64,000 bases of DNA from the NCBI GenBank assembly GCA_910587695.1, contig CAJUNC010000011.1:1-64000 (forward strand), in the 5' to 3' direction. Numbering within the stretch: position 1 is the first letter of the stretch; every line of letters starts with the position of its first letter. The DNA comes from an uncultured Lactobacillus sp. (lineage in GTDB: Bacteria > Bacillota > Bacilli > Lactobacillales > Lactobacillaceae). The translations under genes and the position numbers were made by a program. Below, one piece after another: positions 56,422 through 64,000 of the stretch. A model generated the notes under the pieces. It worked only from the letters and a program-made list of their open reading frames with translations, had not been told where the DNA came from and did no database searches.

Positions 56422-58116
56422 ATGTTAAAAAGTAAAGCAGTTATGGTCGGTGCTGGGATCGCAAATATGGCAGCGGCTGTTTATTTGATCCAAGAAGGAC
56501 ATTGGAAAGGCGAAGACATTACCTTCTATGCCCTCGATCTACATGGAGCAAATGATGGTGCAGCAGCTTCTGTTGCCGCCGAACAATATTGGAATAAGAA
56601 CCATCCAATGGAAAACACCAAAGGCTATGTTGCACGTGGTGGTCGGATGTTGAATTATCGGACGTATGTTGATCTGATGGATCTGTTAGATCGGATCCCT
56701 TCAGTAACAGAGCCTGGTATGACGGCGGCTGAAGATACGCGTGATTTTGATAGCAAGCACCGAACATTTGATAAAGCACGGTTGATGCAAGGTGGTAAAG
56801 GGATCATTGATGGTCACAAACTAGGCCTGAATAATTTAGACCGCATGCTGTTGACCCGTTTGATCATGTTGCCTGATGATAAGGAAGAAGAATTGGACAA
56901 TGTTTCGATCGCAGAATACTTTAAAGATGATCCACATATGTTCCAAACGAATTTCTGGTACATGTGGGAAACGACATTTGCCTTTCGTGTCGAATCATCG
57001 GCACAAGAATTACGGCGTTATATGCACCAAATGATCTATGAATTTACTCAGATCGAACACTTAGTTGGGGTCAATCGGACACGCTATAATCAATTTGAAA
57101 GCATCATGTTGCCTTTGATCAAGTACCTCGAAGGACAAGGATGCAAGTTTGTAATGAACAGTCGGGTCGAAGCTTTTGATTTCAAAGAGACTTCGATGCA
57201 AGATGAGATCACTGTTACTGGTTTAGAGATCTTAGATACAGCTACAAACGAAAAGAAGCATGTTGCGATCGATAGTGATACAGCTGTCTTCTTTACAAAT
57301 GGATCGATCACTGATTCAGCAAGTCTAGGTGACTTCAACACGCCAGCACCAGAAAATATGGACTATGGTGCAGCTTCATCATTGTGGAAACAAGCAACTG
57401 AGCATTTTTATAACTTAGGTAATCCAGATAAGTTCTTTGCTGATCGTAATGCTTCTGAGTGGGTCAGTTTTACTTTAACGACTAAAGATCACTTATTATT
57501 AAATGAGATCACCCGGATCACGACCCAATTACCAGGGAATGCGCTCAATTCATTTCTATCGACTGAACCGATCACACCTCTAGGACAAGAAGACGTCAAC
57601 ATGTCGATCGTCGTTCATCACCAACCACACTTCACGACGCAAAAACCAAACGAAACTGTTTTGTGGGGCTATTTCCTCTATCCAAGACGGAGAGGTGAAT
57701 TTGTCGATAAGCAATATATCAAGATGACTGGTAAAGAGATGTTGCAAGAATTGCTCGGGCAACTTTCTAAAGTCGATCCCGGTCCTGTCAATATCAAAGA
57801 AAAAGAAGCAGCGATCATGGATAGTGTGGTAAATTGTATCCCAGTTTATATGCCATATGCTTCTGCTTTGTTCAATAATCGGGCTAAGAGCGATCGGCCA
57901 GAAGTCATCCCAGAACATTCGACAAATCTGGCCTTTACGGGTGAATTTGTGGAACAACCATATCAGATGGTCTTTACTGAACAAAGTGCTGTTCGTTCCG
58001 GTGAGATCGCCGCTTTCCACTTTGCGGGCGTACCGATGAGCAAATTGGTCAAAACACCACGTTATGATAAAGATCCACGTGTCTTGATGCGGGCAGCTAA
58101 ACGGATGTTTGAATAA
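56422..58116 (+). CDS. ohyA: Oleate/linoleate hydratase (myosin-cross-reactive antigen family)
   Basis: A 564-residue FAD-dependent enzyme that adds water to oleic or linoleic acid, yielding 10-hydroxy acids; it detoxifies unsaturated fatty acids. FAD binding starts at VMVGAGIANMAAAVYLI. The ARGGRMLNYRTYVDLMDLL segment stands where other OhyA enzymes have RGGREM; the Glu implicated in water activation in Elizabethkingia is Met here. The same ARGGRML sequence occurs, from memory, in the characterised L. plantarum linoleate hydratase CLA-HY, so activity is expected. GGGGTGATAGG precedes the ATG. Confidence 0.94.
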   Translation: MLKSKAVMVGAGIANMAAAVYLIQEGHWKGEDITFYALDLHGANDGAAASVAAEQYWNKNHPMENTKGYVARGGRMLNYRTYVDLMDLLDRIPSVTEPGMTAAEDTRDFDSKHRTFDKARLMQGGKGIIDGHKLGLNNLDRMLLTRLIMLPDDKEEELDNVSIAEYFKDDPHMFQTNFWYMWETTFAFRVESSAQELRRYMHQMIYEFTQIEHLVGVNRTRYNQFESIMLPLIKYLEGQGCKFVMNSRVEAFDFKETSMQDEITVTGLEILDTATNEKKHVAIDSDTAVFFTNGSITDSASLGDFNTPAPENMDYGAASSLWKQATEHFYNLGNPDKFFADRNASEWVSFTLTTKDHLLLNEITRITTQLPGNALNSFLSTEPITPLGQEDVNMSIVVHHQPHFTTQKPNETVLWGYFLYPRRRGEFVDKQYIKMTGKEMLQELLGQLSKVDPGPVNIKEKEAAIMDSVVNCIPVYMPYASALFNNRAKSDRPEVIPEHSTNLAFTGEFVEQPYQMVFTEQSAVRSGEIAAFHFAGVPMSKLVKTPRYDKDPRVLMRAAKRMFE

Positions 58117-58139
58117 GCTTAGCGCCTAGTAAATAATAA

Positions 58140-58180
58140 AAGAGCACCATGATGAAGATACATCAGGGTGCTCTTTTTTG
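58140..58180 (+). terminator. Terminator after ohyA
   Basis: AGAGCACC and GGGTGCTCT pair strongly with a loop containing ATGATGAAG, followed by TTTTTT. Confidence 0.88.
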
Positions 58181-58188
58181 CTCTGCAT

Positions 58189-58377
58189 ATGGCATGGACT
58201 GTATTTCAAAAAGTCGGGATCATTGTAGCACTAGCATTTTTAATGGTTTTATCCGTTAGTGTGATGTTAGACGTTTTTTGGCTGAAGCGATCGGCGATTA
58301 TGCTATATCCATTGCGCTGGATCTTGGATAGAAGAAATACTGGATCTATTTATAAAAAAGATAAGATATTTAGGTAA
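58189..58377 (+). CDS. Short ORF with one membrane helix, possibly a gene fragment
   Basis: A 62-residue frame from ATG 58189: one hydrophobic helix (VGIIVALAFLMVLSVSVML) followed by a basic C-terminus (LYPLRWILDRRNTG). There is no ribosome-binding site, and it begins just after the ohyA terminator. It could be the 3' end of a decayed membrane protein gene or a genuine small protein. I do not recognise the family. GATC content is native-like. Confidence 0.35.
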   Translation: MAWTVFQKVGIIVALAFLMVLSVSVMLDVFWLKRSAIMLYPLRWILDRRNTGSIYKKDKIFR

Positions 58378-58437
58378 ATTAGTGCAATATAAAAAACAGA
58401 AAATATATTACGTAAATAAATTTAAAATCGTAGCCAA

Positions 58438-58458
58438 TGTGGTTACGACTGTTGTTTA
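58438..58458. repeat. Inverted repeat upstream of the levR-like gene
   Basis: TCGTAGCCA and TGGTTACGA pair around ATG with one G-U. It is either a weak terminator or an operator for the following regulator gene; T-richness downstream is poor. Confidence 0.4.
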
Positions 58459-58530
58459 AGCCTATTTGCTAGTAATTCAAAAAGAAAAGGGTTACAATAT
58501 AATTGATCTAGACCAATAGGAGGCGTGTTT

Positions 58531-61212
58531 TTGAGATCTAGAAAAGAAGAAGTATTAGAAATATTAATTAAAAACCATAATAAATTTACCGCAAAAGAAT
58601 TGGCGGATGAATTACAGATCGATCGGACCAATGTCAGTCGTTATCTCAATGAGTTGACCAAAGAAGGCGTGGTCCAAAAAATTGACGGTCGTCCCGTAAA
58701 GTTTCAAAGTACAACGGTAGTGGTCAAAAAACATATTGATTTTGATAACTTGATCGGTCGCAAAGATTCGTTAAAGAGTCAGATCCAAAAGGCTAAGGCG
58801 GCTATCTTATATCCGCCGCGAGGATTGCATACTCTTATTTTTGGTGAGACGGGGACTGGCAAGACGATGTTTGCGGAATGTATGTATCGTTTTGCGCTCA
58901 CGGCACAGGTATTAACTAAAGATGCTCCGTTTATCACATTTAACTGTGCTGACTATGCGCAGAATCCACAATTACTTTACGGACATATTTTCGGGGTCAA
59001 GCGTGGAGCCTTTACGGGTGCTGAAGAGACACGCAAGGGTTTGTTAGAGCAGGCTGATGGCGGGATCTTATTTTTAGATGAGATCCACCGCTTACCCCCC
59101 GAAGGTCAAGAGATGTTGTTCACCTTTATCGATAAGGGGACTTTTCGGTCGTTAGGTGATGAGAAAGAAAAACAAGCGTCAGTTCAGATCATTGGAGCAA
59201 CGACAGAGACCAGCTCGCTTTTTTTGAAGACCTTCAATCGTCGGATCCCGATGCAGATCGAATTACCTGCTTTAGCTGAGCGCTCACTTGATGAACGACT
59301 AGCGATCATCAAGGAATTTTTACAGCAAGAAGCCAATCGTTTAGTCCAAGAGATCACGATCGATCGGCGCAGTCTATTGGCGTTTTTGTTGTATCGAGCT
59401 GAGGGTAATATCGGACAGTTGAAACGTGATCTAAAATTAGTCTGTGCGAAAGCTTTCTTGCACTACCAGACAAGTGATACGAGTGAAAAACTAGCGATCA
59501 CAGAAGATGATCTTCCGTTGATCGTACAAAAGGGGCTTTTACGTCTCGCTGAAGTTCGTGAAAAGGTCTTGCCACTTTTAGATAATAAGCAATTGGCCTT
59601 GACATTACGCCCTGGAAAACAAGAGGTAGTCTGGGAACAAGATCCTAATCAAAATATGGAAGTCTATGATTCGATCACCTATAAGTTAGAAAAATTGAGT
59701 CGTGAAAATCTATCTGAGATCGATCTAGGTGAATTGATCGCTAAAGATGTCGAGCGCTATTTTGAGACTTATATTGAAGAATTAGCCCACACCAATGTTT
59801 ACCGTGAGATAATCTCAGATGATCTTTGGAACTTAGTCAATGAACTTTATGATCTAGCTGCTAAGAAGCTAAAGCGAAAATATGATGAAAAAGAGCGGTT
59901 CACCTTTGCGTTACACCTCAATTCGACGATCGAGCGCATTTTGAATGGGCGGTTTATCTCGCATCCTAATCTTAATGATGTCCGACGTAACTATTCCAAA
60001 GAATTTCAGCTTGCGATCGAATTTTCTGCGCGGATCGAAGAAGCTTATGATATCACGATGCCATTAGATGAGATCGGTTTTATCACGCTGTTTTTGACTA
60101 ATGATAATACTATAAATGCGACTCCTACAGCTGATCAAGTGGAAGTCTTTGTGGTGATGCATGGGCGTTCCACTGCTTCTAGTATGCTCGAAACAGTCCA
60201 AGAACTTCTAGGAACGACTAAAGGCAAGGCGTTTAACATGCCGTTGACATTAAAAAGTGAAGCAATGTATCGCCAGATCAAAAAATATATTCAAGCAGAC
60301 CAAGCTAGATTTTCAGCAGGGGTCATTTTGTTGACCGATATGGGGTCTCCCAATGATTTTGGTAAATTGGTCGAACATGAATTGGGAGTTCGAACAAAAG
60401 TGATCTCGATGACAAGCACGATGATCGTCTTGGAGAGTTTACGCTTAGCTATTCTAGGAAGATCGTTAGCTGAGATCTATAACAGTGTAACAGCAATGTT
60501 AAAAAATGTTGGACAACTAGAAGCTCCCCAGCTTAAAGCAAATAAAAAGAAAGCGATCATTGTGGCTTGCTTTACCGGTGAGGGTGTATCTAAGCGACTA
60601 AATGAGATCGTTTCACAAGTTGTTGATCTGAATGAATTTGAGGTCATTCAGCTACAGTCACTCGAGCGCGAAGGGTTTAAACAACGTATCGATCAGATCA
60701 TGTTACACCAAGAGATCGTAGCGATCGTTGGGACGCTCAAGTTGGATTATCAAAATATTCCCTTTATCCCTGCTACCGATCTGTTTGAGCAGGGCAAGAT
60801 CTTAGAATTTCAAAAACTTCTGGGAACTAAGATCAGTTTACAAGAGATGGCGACTTCATTGACTCAAGAATTTTCAAAAAATATAGATCCTAAGTTGCTT
60901 TTAGAGCTGAGTACTAAAGCGTTGCAAGCGCTGTGTCGCGATGAAGGGATCGTGATCGAAAATAATGCTTTACAGGCTTTGAGTTTGCATATCGCTTTTT
61001 TGGTCGACAAGTTAAAGAAAAATGAGCCACGCCCCTTATTTAAAGATGTCACATTTTATCGTCAAAAACAACGTCGATTATTTGAACAGGTAACTTCACA
61101 CTTGAAAGTTTTGGAAGAGACTTTTGCTGTTTATTTTGATGAAAATGATATCGCATACATTGTAAAGACGATCGCAGATGATCGGCTCGATCTAAAGTTA
61201 CACAGTGTGTAG
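58531..61212 (+). CDS. levR: LevR-type sigma-54-dependent PRD activator
   Basis: An 893-residue activator. A winged helix is at the N-terminus (ELADELQIDRTNVSRYL), then an AAA+ sigma-54-interaction domain with Walker A FGETGTGKTMF, the GAFTGA loop (KRGAFTGAEETRKG) and Walker B ILFLDEIHRLP. A first PRD (NVYREIISDDL to LTNDNT), an EIIA-man-like domain (VFVVMHGRSTASSML, phospho-His region), an EIIB-like domain (IIVACFTGEGVSKRL) and a C-terminal PRD follow. AGGAGG lies seven bases before TTG 58531, which I take as start; the GTG at 58525 is too close. It probably activates the adjoining PTS operon. Confidence 0.93.
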   Translation: MRSRKEEVLEILIKNHNKFTAKELADELQIDRTNVSRYLNELTKEGVVQKIDGRPVKFQSTTVVVKKHIDFDNLIGRKDSLKSQIQKAKAAILYPPRGLHTLIFGETGTGKTMFAECMYRFALTAQVLTKDAPFITFNCADYAQNPQLLYGHIFGVKRGAFTGAEETRKGLLEQADGGILFLDEIHRLPPEGQEMLFTFIDKGTFRSLGDEKEKQASVQIIGATTETSSLFLKTFNRRIPMQIELPALAERSLDERLAIIKEFLQQEANRLVQEITIDRRSLLAFLLYRAEGNIGQLKRDLKLVCAKAFLHYQTSDTSEKLAITEDDLPLIVQKGLLRLAEVREKVLPLLDNKQLALTLRPGKQEVVWEQDPNQNMEVYDSITYKLEKLSRENLSEIDLGELIAKDVERYFETYIEELAHTNVYREIISDDLWNLVNELYDLAAKKLKRKYDEKERFTFALHLNSTIERILNGRFISHPNLNDVRRNYSKEFQLAIEFSARIEEAYDITMPLDEIGFITLFLTNDNTINATPTADQVEVFVVMHGRSTASSMLETVQELLGTTKGKAFNMPLTLKSEAMYRQIKKYIQADQARFSAGVILLTDMGSPNDFGKLVEHELGVRTKVISMTSTMIVLESLRLAILGRSLAEIYNSVTAMLKNVGQLEAPQLKANKKKAIIVACFTGEGVSKRLNEIVSQVVDLNEFEVIQLQSLEREGFKQRIDQIMLHQEIVAIVGTLKLDYQNIPFIPATDLFEQGKILEFQKLLGTKISLQEMATSLTQEFSKNIDPKLLLELSTKALQALCRDEGIVIENNALQALSLHIAFLVDKLKKNEPRPLFKDVTFYRQKQRRLFEQVTSHLKVLEETFAVYFDENDIAYIVKTIADDRLDLKLHSV

Positions 61213-61244
61213 ATCTAAGTTTTTTGTGTGTAACGCAAAAAGCC

Positions 61245-61262
61245 TATCATATCGCGCTTTTT
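61245..61262 (+). terminator. Weak terminator or activator site after levR
   Basis: An AAAAAGC / GCTTTTTT inverted repeat around 61237-61263 could end the levR transcript or serve as an upstream activating sequence for the -24/-12 promoter 15 bases downstream. Confidence 0.3.
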
Positions 61263-61275
61263 TAACATAAAAAGT

Positions 61276-61291
61276 TGGCACAGAAATTGCT
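61276..61291 (+). promoter_or_regulatory. Sigma-54 (-24/-12) promoter of the PTS operon
   Basis: TGGCAC-AGAAA-TTGCT is essentially the RpoN consensus TGGCAC-N5-TTGCW, with GG at 61277-61278 and GC at 61289-61290. Transcription would start near 61302. It lies between the LevR-type activator and the PTS genes. Confidence 0.93.
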
Positions 61292-61334
61292 ATATATAAA
61301 GTGTACAGTAAAAAATTTATGAGAGGTGTTTAAA

Positions 61335-61643
61335 ATGAAAAGAATCATGTTAGTTTGTGCAGCGGGAATGAGTACGAGTTTGTTAGTGACGAAGATGCAA
61401 GCAGCGGCAAAAGAAAAAGACCTGGAAGCTGAGATCTTTGCGGTTTCAGCTACTGAAGCTGACGAACGCTTAGCCGATACTAATGCCCCCGTTGATGTCT
61501 TATTGTTAGGACCACAAGTGCGGTATATGCAAAATGAATTTGAAAATAAATTAACGATCCCAGTTGCTGTTATCGACATGCGTGATTACGGGACGATGAA
61601 TGGAGAAGCTGTTTTAAAGACTGCGCTTGGACTGATGGAATAG
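61335..61643 (+). CDS. PTS lactose/cellobiose-type EIIB
   Basis: A 102-residue phosphotransfer protein. It begins MKRIMLVCAAGMSTSLLV, with Cys8 as the phosphorylated residue, the hallmark of EIIB of the Lac/Cel family. DVLLLGPQVRYMQNEF is also typical. It accepts phosphate from EIIA and passes it to the sugar at EIIC. ATG 61335 follows GAGAGGTG. It is the first gene after the -24/-12 promoter. Confidence 0.95.
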   Translation: MKRIMLVCAAGMSTSLLVTKMQAAAKEKDLEAEIFAVSATEADERLADTNAPVDVLLLGPQVRYMQNEFENKLTIPVAVIDMRDYGTMNGEAVLKTALGLME

Positions 61644-61654
61644 GGGGAGCATAG

Positions 61655-61984
61655 ATGGAAATGCAATTAGAAACGCTGATGGGCTTGATCATTAATGCTG
61701 GCAATGCTAAAAGTGATGCGATGGAAGCGATCCAAGCAGCTAAGGCAAATGACTTTTCAAAAGCCAAAGAAAAATTAGCTGCAGCTGATCAAGCTTTATT
61801 AAAAGCACACCATTCACAAACAGAATTATTAAAAGATGAAGCTAGTGGTAAGGAGATGACGGTCACATTGCTTACGGTCCACAGCCAGGATCATTTGATG
61901 ACAGCGATCACTTTTAATGATCTGGCCAAAGAGATCGTTGAAGTCTATCAGCATTTGGCAGCTAAAGAAGGTGATGGAAAGTGA
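61655..61984 (+). CDS. PTS lactose/cellobiose-type EIIA
   Basis: A 109-residue trimeric phosphocarrier. The three-helix pattern begins LETLMGLIINAGNAKSDAME; the phosphorylated His is in TLLTVHSQDHLMTAIT. It takes phosphate from HPr and passes it to EIIB. The stop overlaps the start of the following acetyltransferase gene (GTGA), so translation is coupled. Confidence 0.95.
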   Translation: MEMQLETLMGLIINAGNAKSDAMEAIQAAKANDFSKAKEKLAAADQALLKAHHSQTELLKDEASGKEMTVTLLTVHSQDHLMTAITFNDLAKEIVEVYQHLAAKEGDGK

Positions 61985-63117
61985 AATTAGCGCGCGATCA
62001 AGCTACTTTGGCTAAGATCACAGCTTTGATCGAGTATGCTTTTCAAAAGAAACATTCACTCAATACTGATCCAGTGTTTTTGGCTCGGTATGAACATGCG
62101 GATGCCTATGGAGCGTACCAAGCTGATGAATTGGCAAATTTGGTCATGGCAAATCAGTTTGAGGTCCAGTGTTTTTCTAAAAGTCTCAAAATGGCAGGTG
62201 TGGGTTATGTGGCGAGCTATCCTGAGTATCGCGGTCAAGGTACGATCGCTAAGCTTATGGGTGAACTTTTGTGCGACCTATATGAAAATGGAGTAGCTAT
62301 TTCTCAGCTGGCACCATTTTCAGAAAAATTTTATCGTCAGTTTGGCTATGAAAATACGAGCCAAAAGAAGAACTATCAGATCCCCGCAACTGCTTTTGCT
62401 CATTTCAAAAGTGAGCGCCAGGGTTTTGTCAAACGTGGAACTTGGCAGCAACTTGGAAAGTCGATCAAGGATATCTATCAAAGCTTGCTACCAGGACAAA
62501 GCGGGACCTTGATCCGTGAAAATTGGTGGTGGGAACGCTTGGCTGCATATTACCCCGATCGATTTTATGCGGTAGCATTTGACGATGAAAAAAGAGCTGT
62601 GGGTTATCTTATTTATCGTATGCAGGGGGAGACCCTAGTCTTAGATGAGCTGGCATATCAAAACGACTTTGCTGTGCGGAAATTGTTGACTTATGTAAAA
62701 GCGCATACATCGTCGTTTGAAAAGGTCATTTATTCTGGTCCAGTACAAGCACTACTTGAAAACTACTTTGGTGAGCAACAAGAACTTTTGACCACGCTAA
62801 GACCATATATGATGAGCAGGATCATCGATATCAAGCAAGTCTTGCAGGCTCTACCGTTACAGCAAAAAGTGATCGTTGAAGTGACAGAAGATAGCTATTG
62901 TCCATGGAACGTGGGAAGCTGGCTGATCGATCAAAGAACATGTCAAAAAGTCAAATGTACTGGTGATGTGCAGGGCTCGATACAGAGCCTGAGTGAGTTG
63001 CTGTTAGGGGGCTTGACCTTAGCTGAAGCTGTTTTTTTAGGAAAAGTAAATGTGACAAAGCAATTTGCCAGTGATCCTTTTCCTAAAGGGCAACAAAGTT
63101 TTTATGATTATTTTTAA
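61981..63117 (+). CDS. GNAT N-acetyltransferase of Eis-like architecture, in a PTS operon
   Basis: A 378-residue protein starting at GTG 61981. The N-terminal GNAT domain has the acetyl-CoA-binding segment VASYPEYRGQGTIAKLMGEL; a second GNAT-like part spans about 150-270, and the C-terminus (PWNVGSWLIDQ to the end) looks like the sterol-carrier-like domain of Eis/YhbS-type proteins. It is sandwiched between EIIA and EIIC, an unusual position. It might acetylate the imported sugar amine or a protein of the pathway (inference). Confidence 0.85.
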   Translation: MKLARDQATLAKITALIEYAFQKKHSLNTDPVFLARYEHADAYGAYQADELANLVMANQFEVQCFSKSLKMAGVGYVASYPEYRGQGTIAKLMGELLCDLYENGVAISQLAPFSEKFYRQFGYENTSQKKNYQIPATAFAHFKSERQGFVKRGTWQQLGKSIKDIYQSLLPGQSGTLIRENWWWERLAAYYPDRFYAVAFDDEKRAVGYLIYRMQGETLVLDELAYQNDFAVRKLLTYVKAHTSSFEKVIYSGPVQALLENYFGEQQELLTTLRPYMMSRIIDIKQVLQALPLQQKVIVEVTEDSYCPWNVGSWLIDQRTCQKVKCTGDVQGSIQSLSELLLGGLTLAEAVFLGKVNVTKQFASDPFPKGQQSFYDYF

Positions 63118-63150
63118 AGCAATTATTAAAAGAAATGAGAGGGATTTCAG

Positions 63151-64000
63151 ATGGATAAATTCATTAATTTCATGGAAAAACATTTCATTCCATATGCATC
63201 AAAGATCGGTAATCAAAGACATTTGATCGCGATCCGGGATGCGTTTACAGTTACGATGCCATTGATGATCTTGGGTGCTTTAGCGGTAATGATCAATAAT
63301 TTACCGATCCCAGCATTCCAAAACTTCATGAAGAGCATTTTTGGTGGATCATGGACCGGTTTTGGAGCCGCTGTTTGGAACGGGACCTTTGGAGTCTTGT
63401 CAGTCTTTATCGCCTTTTTGGTCGCTTATAATTTGGCTAAGGGCTACGGCAAAGATCCGATCGGTGCTGGCGTTGTCTCAGTTGCATCATTTTTCACATT
63501 AGGTGCTGCTACAAGCGGGATGAACTCATCTGGTCTGTTTATCGCCTTGCTTGTCGGGATCGCTGTTGCTGAGATCTTTACCCGTTTAGTTGGTAATAAA
63601 AAATTGATCATCAAAATGCCTGATGGAGTACCACCGGCTGTTGCAACTTCATTTGCTTCACTCTTTCCAGCCATGATCACGATCGCACTCTTTGGATTGA
63701 TCGCAGCGATCGTAGCTGCCTTTGGGGTAAAAGATATGTTTGCTGCTTTCTATGCAGCTGTTCAAGAACCATTTATGGGGTTGGCTAATTCTTATGGTTC
63801 AGCCTTGTTTATCGCTTTTATCACCCCATTCTTGTGGTTCTTTGGGCTACATGGTGCCAATATGATCGATCCTTTTATGCAAGCGATCAATGCGCCAGCG
63901 ATCGCAGCCAACGCCGATGCCTTAGCTGCTGGGAAAACTGCACCTTATATCGTAAATAAACCTTTTATCGATTCATTTGTAAATATGGGTGGTACTGGGG
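63151..64000 (+). CDS. PTS cellobiose/lichenan-type EIIC (partial, runs off the window)
   Basis: The first 283 codons of a membrane permease. It starts MDKFINFMEKHFIPYASKIG with GAGAGGGA upstream. Hydrophobic helices are frequent (AFTVTMPLMILGALAVMI, IALFGLIAAIVAAFG, ALFIAFITPFLWFFGLHG), and NKPFIDSFVNMGG matches the sugar-site region of EIIC of the Lac/Cel family. It transports and, with EIIB, phosphorylates the sugar. Cellobiose, a chitobiose-like or another beta-disaccharide are all possible. The 3' end is missing. Confidence 0.92.
   Translation, partial: MDKFINFMEKHFIPYASKIGNQRHLIAIRDAFTVTMPLMILGALAVMINNLPIPAFQNFMKSIFGGSWTGFGAAVWNGTFGVLSVFIAFLVAYNLAKGYGKDPIGAGVVSVASFFTLGAATSGMNSSGLFIALLVGIAVAEIFTRLVGNKKLIIKMPDGVPPAVATSFASLFPAMITIALFGLIAAIVAAFGVKDMFAAFYAAVQEPFMGLANSYGSALFIAFITPFLWFFGLHGANMIDPFMQAINAPAIAANADALAAGKTAPYIVNKPFIDSFVNMGGTG

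Noticed and set aside
57580..58020. A 146-codon minus-strand frame inside ohyA
   Set aside because: Antisense shadow of a conserved hydratase gene with no ribosome-binding signal.

Overview
The window is a low-GC Gram-positive chromosome segment from the Lactobacillaceae. Gene order, protein sequences, two T-box leaders, a sigma-54 PTS operon and a linoleate-hydratase-type OhyA fit a lactobacillus, and a Ligilactobacillus-like genome is my best guess (inference). There is no rRNA, CRISPR array, intact insertion sequence or prophage. The tetranucleotide GATC is strikingly frequent across nearly all genes, mostly as a codon ending in G followed by the Ile codon ATC. One gene at 47741-48454 almost lacks it.

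Layout. 1-807: no intact gene; a terminator-like hairpin, the decayed remnant of a von Willebrand factor A (VWA) adhesin-type gene, and the purine promoter with PurBox-like sites. 808-10597: the de novo purine operon purC-S-Q-L-F-M-N-H-D, tightly packed with start/stop overlaps. 10761-15521: a LysR regulator, a DUF2187 protein, tRNA-Gly(CCC), a T-box-controlled argS, a Crp/Fnr-like regulator and argR. 15664-20679: a class A penicillin-binding protein, a YheA-type protein, the exoribonuclease YhaM, two MerR regulators behind a classical 19-bp-spacer promoter, and an RNase H. 20762-29783: a Bacillus-like block prsA, ytxH-like, hit (minus strand), ecsAB, ytmP-trmB, ytpP, ytpR, sftA. 29865-32886: a divergent cassette of two alpha/beta-hydrolases and an ATP-grasp ligase, sitting between sftA and murC. 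33002-46780: murC, a membrane GDPD, MaoC and Bax-inhibitor proteins, then polA-mutM-coaE-nrdR-dnaB-dnaI and a T-box-controlled thrS.

46836-64000 is more accessory. It has a secreted protein diverging from a compositionally foreign FecR-like gene coupled to an ABC exporter. The intergenic region holds two copies of TTGTC-N6-GACAA spaced 63 bp apart. An alpha-galactosidase locus with a membrane protein and an AraC regulator follows, then an Rrf2 regulator, an M20 peptidase, a fatty acid hydratase, and a LevR-type activator next to a near-perfect -24/-12 promoter. That promoter drives a lactose/cellobiose-type PTS operon (IIB, IIA, an Eis-like GNAT, IIC cut by the window end).

Observations I consider most worth following: the FecR-like/ABC pair with its twin operators; the two-hydrolase plus ATP-grasp cassette; a ThrRS that has lost all four known editing residues; a hairpin between the Shine-Dalgarno and start codon of trmB; and the GATC-forming codon-pair bias.
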